Shown piece by piece: positions 4,745 through 7,114 of a stretch of DNA of 7,114 nt. Source of the DNA: JBBCJM01 sp037190175 (lineage in GTDB: Bacteria > Pseudomonadota > Alphaproteobacteria > Rhodobacterales > Rhodobacteraceae); assembly GCA_037190175.1 (NCBI GenBank), contig JBBCJM010000115.1, forward strand, positions 1 to 7,114, given 5' to 3'. How positions within the stretch are numbered: the first letter of the stretch is position 1; each line of letters opens with the position of its first letter. The position numbers and the translations under genes are program-made. The notes below the pieces were generated by a model, which ran no database searches, had not been told where the DNA came from, and saw nothing but the letters and a program-made list of their open reading frames with translations.

Positions 4745-6520
4745 ATGCCCAGCTACACCGCCCCCGTGAAGGACATGCAGTTCCTGCTGCATGACGTGCT
4801 CAAGATCTCGGAGGCCGGGGTGCCGGGCTATGAGGACCTCGACCGCAGCTTCACCGCCGCGGTGCTGGAGGAGGCGGGCAAGCTCGCGTCCGAGGTGCTG
4901 GCACCGCTGAACGCGGTGGGCGACCGGCAGGGCTGCGTGCTGGAGAACGGGGTGGTGCGCACGCCCGAAGGCTTCGACGCCGCCTTCGCGGCGCTGAAGG
5001 AGGGCGGCTGGACCGCGCTCGACTGCGACCCCGACTACGGCGGCCAGGGCCTGCCCTACCTGATGGGCACCGCGGTGGGCGAGATGTTCGTCTCGGCCAA
5101 CATGGCCTTCAACATGTACCAGGGCCTGACCCACGGCGCCTATTCCGCGATCCACGCGCATGGCACCGCCGAGCAGAAGGCCCGGTATCTGCCGAAGATG
5201 GTCAGCTGCGACTGGACCGGCACCATGAACCTGACCGAGCCGCATTGCGGCACCGACCTCGGGCTCATGCGCACCCGGGCCGAGCCGCAGGCGGACGGAT
5301 CGTACCGCATCACCGGGCAGAAGATCTTCATCTCGGCCGGCGAGCACGACCTGGCCGAGAACATCATCCACCTGGTGCTGGCCAGGGCCCCGGGCGGGGG
5401 CGAGGGGACCAAAGGCGTCTCGCTCTTCATCGTGCCGAAGTTCCTGGTGAACGAGGACGGAAGCCTGGGCGCCCGCAACGCCGTCTCCTGCGGCAAGATC
5501 GAGGAGAAGATGGGCATCCACGGCAATGCCACCTGCGTGATGAACTACGACGGCGCCACCGGCTGGCTGCTGGGCGAGCTGCACAAGGGGATGCGCGCCA
5601 TGTTCACCATGATGAACGAGGCACGCATCGGCGTGGGCCTGCAGGGCTATGCGGTGGCCGAGGCGGCGTACCAGAACGCGCTGGCCTATGCCAAGGACCG
5701 GCTGCAGGGCCGGGCGGCGACGGGGGCCGAGAACCCCTCTGGCCCCGCCGACCCGCTGATCGTGCATCCCGACATCCGCCGCAGCCTGATGGAGCAGAAG
5801 AGCTTCGTCGAAGGGGCCCGGGCGCTCACCTGCTGGGGCGCGCACCTGATCGACCGCGGCCACCGCGCCGGCGATGCCGCGGCCGAGGGGCTGGTGGGCC
5901 TGCTGACCCCGGTGATCAAGGGGTTCCAGACCGACAAGGGCTTCGAGATGGCGGTGCAGGCCCAGCAGATCTACGGCGGGCACGGCTATATCGAGGAACA
6001 GGGCATGTCCCAGTTCGCCCGCGACGCCCGGATCGCCATGATCTACGAGGGCGCCAACGGGGTGCAGGCGCTGGACCTGGTGGGCCGCAAGCTGGCCGCG
6101 GACGGCGGCAGGCACGTGATGGCCTTCTTCGAGATGGTGAAGTCCGAGTGCAGGGCGCATGACGGCGACGACCGGATGAAGGGCTTCGCGGAACCGCTGA
6201 AGGCGGCCTCCAAGCAACTGCAACAGGCCGGCATGTTCTTCATGCAGCACGGGATGAAGAACCCGAACGCGGCGCTGGCGGGCAGCCATGACTTCATGCA
6301 CCTGATGGGGCATGTCTGCCTGGGGCTGATGTGGACCCGGATGGCGGCGGCGGCCCATGCGGCGCTGGACGCGGGCGCCGGGGACCGCGACTTCCTGGCC
6401 GCCAAGATCGCCACCGGGCGGTTCTACATGGCCCGGCAGCTGCCGCTCTGCGCCGCGCATCTCGCGCGGATCGAGAGCGGGGCCGAGCCGGTGATGGCGC
6501 TGGACGCCGCGGCGTTCTAG
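4745..6520 (+). CDS. Acyl-CoA dehydrogenase, long FadE2/DmdC-like subfamily, 591 aa
   Basis: A flavoenzyme that would introduce an alpha-beta double bond into an acyl-CoA and pass electrons to electron-transfer flavoprotein. At 591 residues it is longer than the usual 380-400 because of a short N-terminal cap (MPSYTAPVKDMQFLLHDVL) and a C-terminal helical extension (about 465-591), the layout of the subfamily that includes DmdC. Domains: N-terminal helical about 35-158, beta domain about 160-275 with MNLTEPHCGTDLGLMRTRA (161-179), C-terminal helical about 283-447. IYGGHGYIEEQGMSQFARDARI (409-430) is the FAD/dimer segment, and MIYEGANGVQALDL places the likely catalytic base at E435, the position recalled for Ruegeria DmdC. 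The ATG at 4745 follows GAGGGAG with nine bases between. Substrate could be a fatty acyl, branched-chain acyl or 3-methylmercaptopropionyl-CoA; the MerR neighbour does not settle this. Intact, no frameshift. Confidence 0.93.
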   Translation: MPSYTAPVKDMQFLLHDVLKISEAGVPGYEDLDRSFTAAVLEEAGKLASEVLAPLNAVGDRQGCVLENGVVRTPEGFDAAFAALKEGGWTALDCDPDYGGQGLPYLMGTAVGEMFVSANMAFNMYQGLTHGAYSAIHAHGTAEQKARYLPKMVSCDWTGTMNLTEPHCGTDLGLMRTRAEPQADGSYRITGQKIFISAGEHDLAENIIHLVLARAPGGGEGTKGVSLFIVPKFLVNEDGSLGARNAVSCGKIEEKMGIHGNATCVMNYDGATGWLLGELHKGMRAMFTMMNEARIGVGLQGYAVAEAAYQNALAYAKDRLQGRAATGAENPSGPADPLIVHPDIRRSLMEQKSFVEGARALTCWGAHLIDRGHRAGDAAAEGLVGLLTPVIKGFQTDKGFEMAVQAQQIYGGHGYIEEQGMSQFARDARIAMIYEGANGVQALDLVGRKLAADGGRHVMAFFEMVKSECRAHDGDDRMKGFAEPLKAASKQLQQAGMFFMQHGMKNPNAALAGSHDFMHLMGHVCLGLMWTRMAAAAHAALDAGAGDRDFLAAKIATGRFYMARQLPLCAAHLARIESGAEPVMALDAAAF

Positions 6521-6530
6521 TCTTCCCCGG

Positions 6531-6557
6531 GGGCGAAATCCGGCGCGGATTTCGGCC
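6531..6557 (+). promoter_or_regulatory. Intercistronic hairpin between acyl-CoA dehydrogenase and small gene
   Basis: CGAAATCCG (6534-6542) and CGGATTTCG (6546-6554) form a perfect nine-base stem around a GCG loop; GGG (6531-6533) and CCC (6556-6558) can extend it past a bulged G. No T-tract follows. It sits between the stop at 6520 and the ribosome binding site at 6568, where it could stabilise or process the upstream mRNA, or attenuate read-through. Confidence 0.5.
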
Positions 6558-6578
6558 CGGCCCGACCGGAGGTGCCCG

Positions 6579-6791
6579 ATGCCCAAACGCTTTCGCCTGA
6601 CCCGCCGCTTTCCGGTGGCCATGACCGAGGACGGCTATCGCCGGCTGAAACGCTTCGCCGCCGAGGCGGGGCTCGACGAGGGCGAGGCGCTCTCGTTCCT
6701 GTTCGAGCATTTCGACAGCGTGACCGACAAGGACACGCTGACCCACCGGCTGCGCCTGTTCAACGCGGAACTGGACGCGCGCAAGGACTGA
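6579..6791 (+). CDS. Conserved-looking small basic/acidic protein, 70 aa, unknown function
   Basis: The ATG at 6579 follows an excellent GGAGGTG (6568-6574), and codon usage matches neighbouring genes. The product is charged and soluble: a basic N-terminus (MPKRFRLTRRFPV), then predicted helices around YRRLKRFAAEAGL (20-32), EGEALSFLFEHFDSV (34-48) and LTHRLRLFNAELDARKD (54-70). No signal peptide, membrane segment or metal motif is present. From memory, similar small proteins follow acyl-CoA dehydrogenase genes in other Rhodobacterales, which would make it an accessory of that locus, but no function can be named. The basic head and helical body would also fit a small nucleic-acid- or partner-binding protein. 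Same strand and 58 bases after the dehydrogenase, so likely in the same operon. Confidence 0.8.
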   Translation: MPKRFRLTRRFPVAMTEDGYRRLKRFAAEAGLDEGEALSFLFEHFDSVTDKDTLTHRLRLFNAELDARKD

Positions 6792-6800
6792 CACCGCAGC

Positions 6801-6821
6801 ACCCGCGGGAGGGGTTGTTTT
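6801..6821 (+). terminator. Weak terminator after the small gene
   Basis: ACCC (6801-6804) and GGGT (6812-6815) can pair over a seven-base loop, followed by TGTTTT (6816-6821 region). The stem is short, so termination here is only a possibility; the following GAGTATTT motif often sits at gene ends in this group (from memory). Confidence 0.3.
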
Positions 6822-6845
6822 GAGTATTTGGGCCAAGATGAGAAC
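6822..6845 (+). repeat. Inverted motif, left copy (GAGTATTT...CCAAGATGAG..AAC)
   Basis: Left arm of an imperfect inverted pair with 7011-7035. Shared parts are GAGTATTT, CCAAGATGAG and AAC; the copies differ in the short stretch between the first two parts and in one extra G near the end. Similar GAGTATTT...AAGATGA strings are, from memory, frequent in Rhodobacterales intergenic regions. Confidence 0.6.
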
Positions 6846-6847
6846 AG

Positions 6848-6976
6848 GAGGTCAGTCCCGGCCCGGCGGCCGTGGCCGACTGGCGCTGTCGCTCTCGCGG
6901 ACCGGGACTTCCTCGTCCGACACCTTCGAGGGGCGTCCTCACCTTGGGCGGTCATCGGCTCTCCAGCCTGTACCGC
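6848..6976 (-). ncRNA. Possible structured RNA element on the minus strand
   Basis: Read on the minus strand, this segment folds into consecutive stems. GCGGT/ACCGC (6972-6976 with 6948-6952) encloses GGCT-GGAG-AGCC (6957-6968). Downstream, GAGG + AGTCCCGG (6914-6911, 6909-6902) pairs with CCGGGACT + CCTC (6861-6854, 6851-6848). Within that closed loop are CGC-GAGA-GCG (6890-6899), a GNRA tetraloop only in this orientation, and a CGGC/GCCG hairpin near 6864-6880. No Rfam family was recognised; RNase P RNA, tmRNA, SRP RNA and glycine riboswitch cores were considered and do not fit. GC-rich DNA folds easily, so this stays tentative. Confidence 0.3.
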
Positions 6977-6996
6977 GCTTCGGAGGGTGACAGGCA

Positions 6997-7004
6997 ATGG
7001 TTAA
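6997..7004 (-). promoter_or_regulatory. CtrA-like TTAACCAT site
   Basis: TTAACCAT on the minus strand (ATGGTTAA on plus) matches the eight-base half-site known for the alphaproteobacterial cell-cycle regulator CtrA. It lies just upstream of the foldable minus-strand segment. A single eight-base match is weak evidence. Confidence 0.2.
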
Positions 7005-7010
7005 CAACTC

Positions 7011-7035
7011 GTTCCTCATCTTGGGGAAAATACTC
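7011..7035 (-). repeat. Inverted motif, right copy (GAGTATTT...CCAAGATGAG..AAC)
   Basis: Right arm of the pair with 6822-6845, in opposite orientation, so the two face inward around about 165 bases. No target-site duplication is evident in the flanks. Confidence 0.6.
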
Positions 7036-7045
7036 CACGGGGGGC

Positions 7046-7068
7046 GCGGGGGGTGTGAAACCCCCCGC
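7046..7068. terminator. Strong GC hairpin in the gap before the last gene
   Basis: GCGGGGGG (7046-7053) and CCCCCCGC (7061-7068) make a perfect eight-base stem around a TGTGAAA loop. No T-tract follows on either strand, although on the minus strand a GAGTATTTT stretch comes 11-19 bases later. It lies about 16 bases before the ribosome binding site of the 7095 gene, so it may instead act in that gene's leader. Confidence 0.35.
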
Positions 7069-7094
7069 TCCCACGGCAGCACCGGGAGCATCCC

Positions 7095-7114
7095 ATGACC
7101 GCGAAAATCACCAG
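7095..7114 (+). CDS. Start of a plus-strand gene cut by the window edge
   Basis: ATG at 7095 is preceded by GGGAG (7084-7088) with six bases between, a convincing ribosome binding site. Only six codons are visible (MTAKIT), too few to identify it. By locus logic it could be another acyl-CoA metabolism gene such as a thiolase, but the sequence shown does not support any name. Confidence 0.5.

Noticed and set aside
5245..6162. Plus-strand frame of 305 codons inside the dehydrogenase
   Set aside because: It is a frame-shifted reading of the dehydrogenase, Arg/Gly/Pro-rich without any domain.
4226..6622. Minus-strand open frame of 798 codons
   Set aside because: It is the complement of the acyl-CoA dehydrogenase gene; composition is Arg/Gly/His-rich with no motif and no ribosome binding site.
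6848..6976. RNase P RNA or glycine riboswitch on the minus strand
   Set aside because: GAGGAAGTCC and CTGGAGAGCC looked suggestive, but the following universal segments of RNase P RNA and the paired aptamer cores of the glycine riboswitch are missing, and GAGGAAGTCCCGG is used in a simple local hairpin.

Overview
The window is GC-rich DNA with the codon usage, gene content and intergenic style of an alphaproteobacterium, most likely a member of the Rhodobacterales (Paracoccus/Rhodobacter/Roseobacter type). This placement rests on protein resemblance recalled from memory and on the recurrent GAGTATTT...CCAAGATGA intergenic motif; no search was run.

Layout. (1) 76-525, plus strand: a small lipoprotein, converging on (2) a tightly packed minus-strand operon read from 3671 to 538: PaaI-type hotdog thioesterase, second hotdog thioesterase, MATE efflux transporter, and a class IV (branched-chain-type) aminotransferase. 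The first three genes overlap by 1 and 4 bases, and the last starts 13 bases after the transporter ends, so this looks like one transcription unit with coupled translation. (3) 3672-3790 is a divergent promoter region. (4) 3791-4722, plus strand: two paralogous MerR-family regulators of the LiuR/GnyR kind. The second has its own leader with an ACGT-type palindrome, a candidate promoter, a long hairpin ending at the ribosome binding site, and a possible 20-codon upstream ORF. (5) 4745-6520: a long acyl-CoA dehydrogenase of the FadE2/DmdC-like subfamily, 22 bases after the second regulator. (6) 6579-6791: a conserved-looking 70-residue protein with a strong ribosome binding site. (7) 6792-7094: a 303-base gap holding two inverted copies of a Rhodobacterales-type motif that bracket a highly foldable segment, then a GC hairpin, then the first bases of another plus-strand gene at 7095.

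How it fits together. The plus-strand unit reads as acyl-CoA (fatty acid, branched-chain acyl or methylthiopropionyl) oxidation under control of MerR-type sensors. The divergent unit carries two acyl-CoA-thioesterase-like enzymes and a branched-chain-type aminotransferase, which act on related metabolites. That the two arms share control through the MerR proteins is inference. No mobile element, CRISPR array, tRNA or rRNA was seen. The least explained stretches are the leader of the second merR gene and the 6792-7094 gap.
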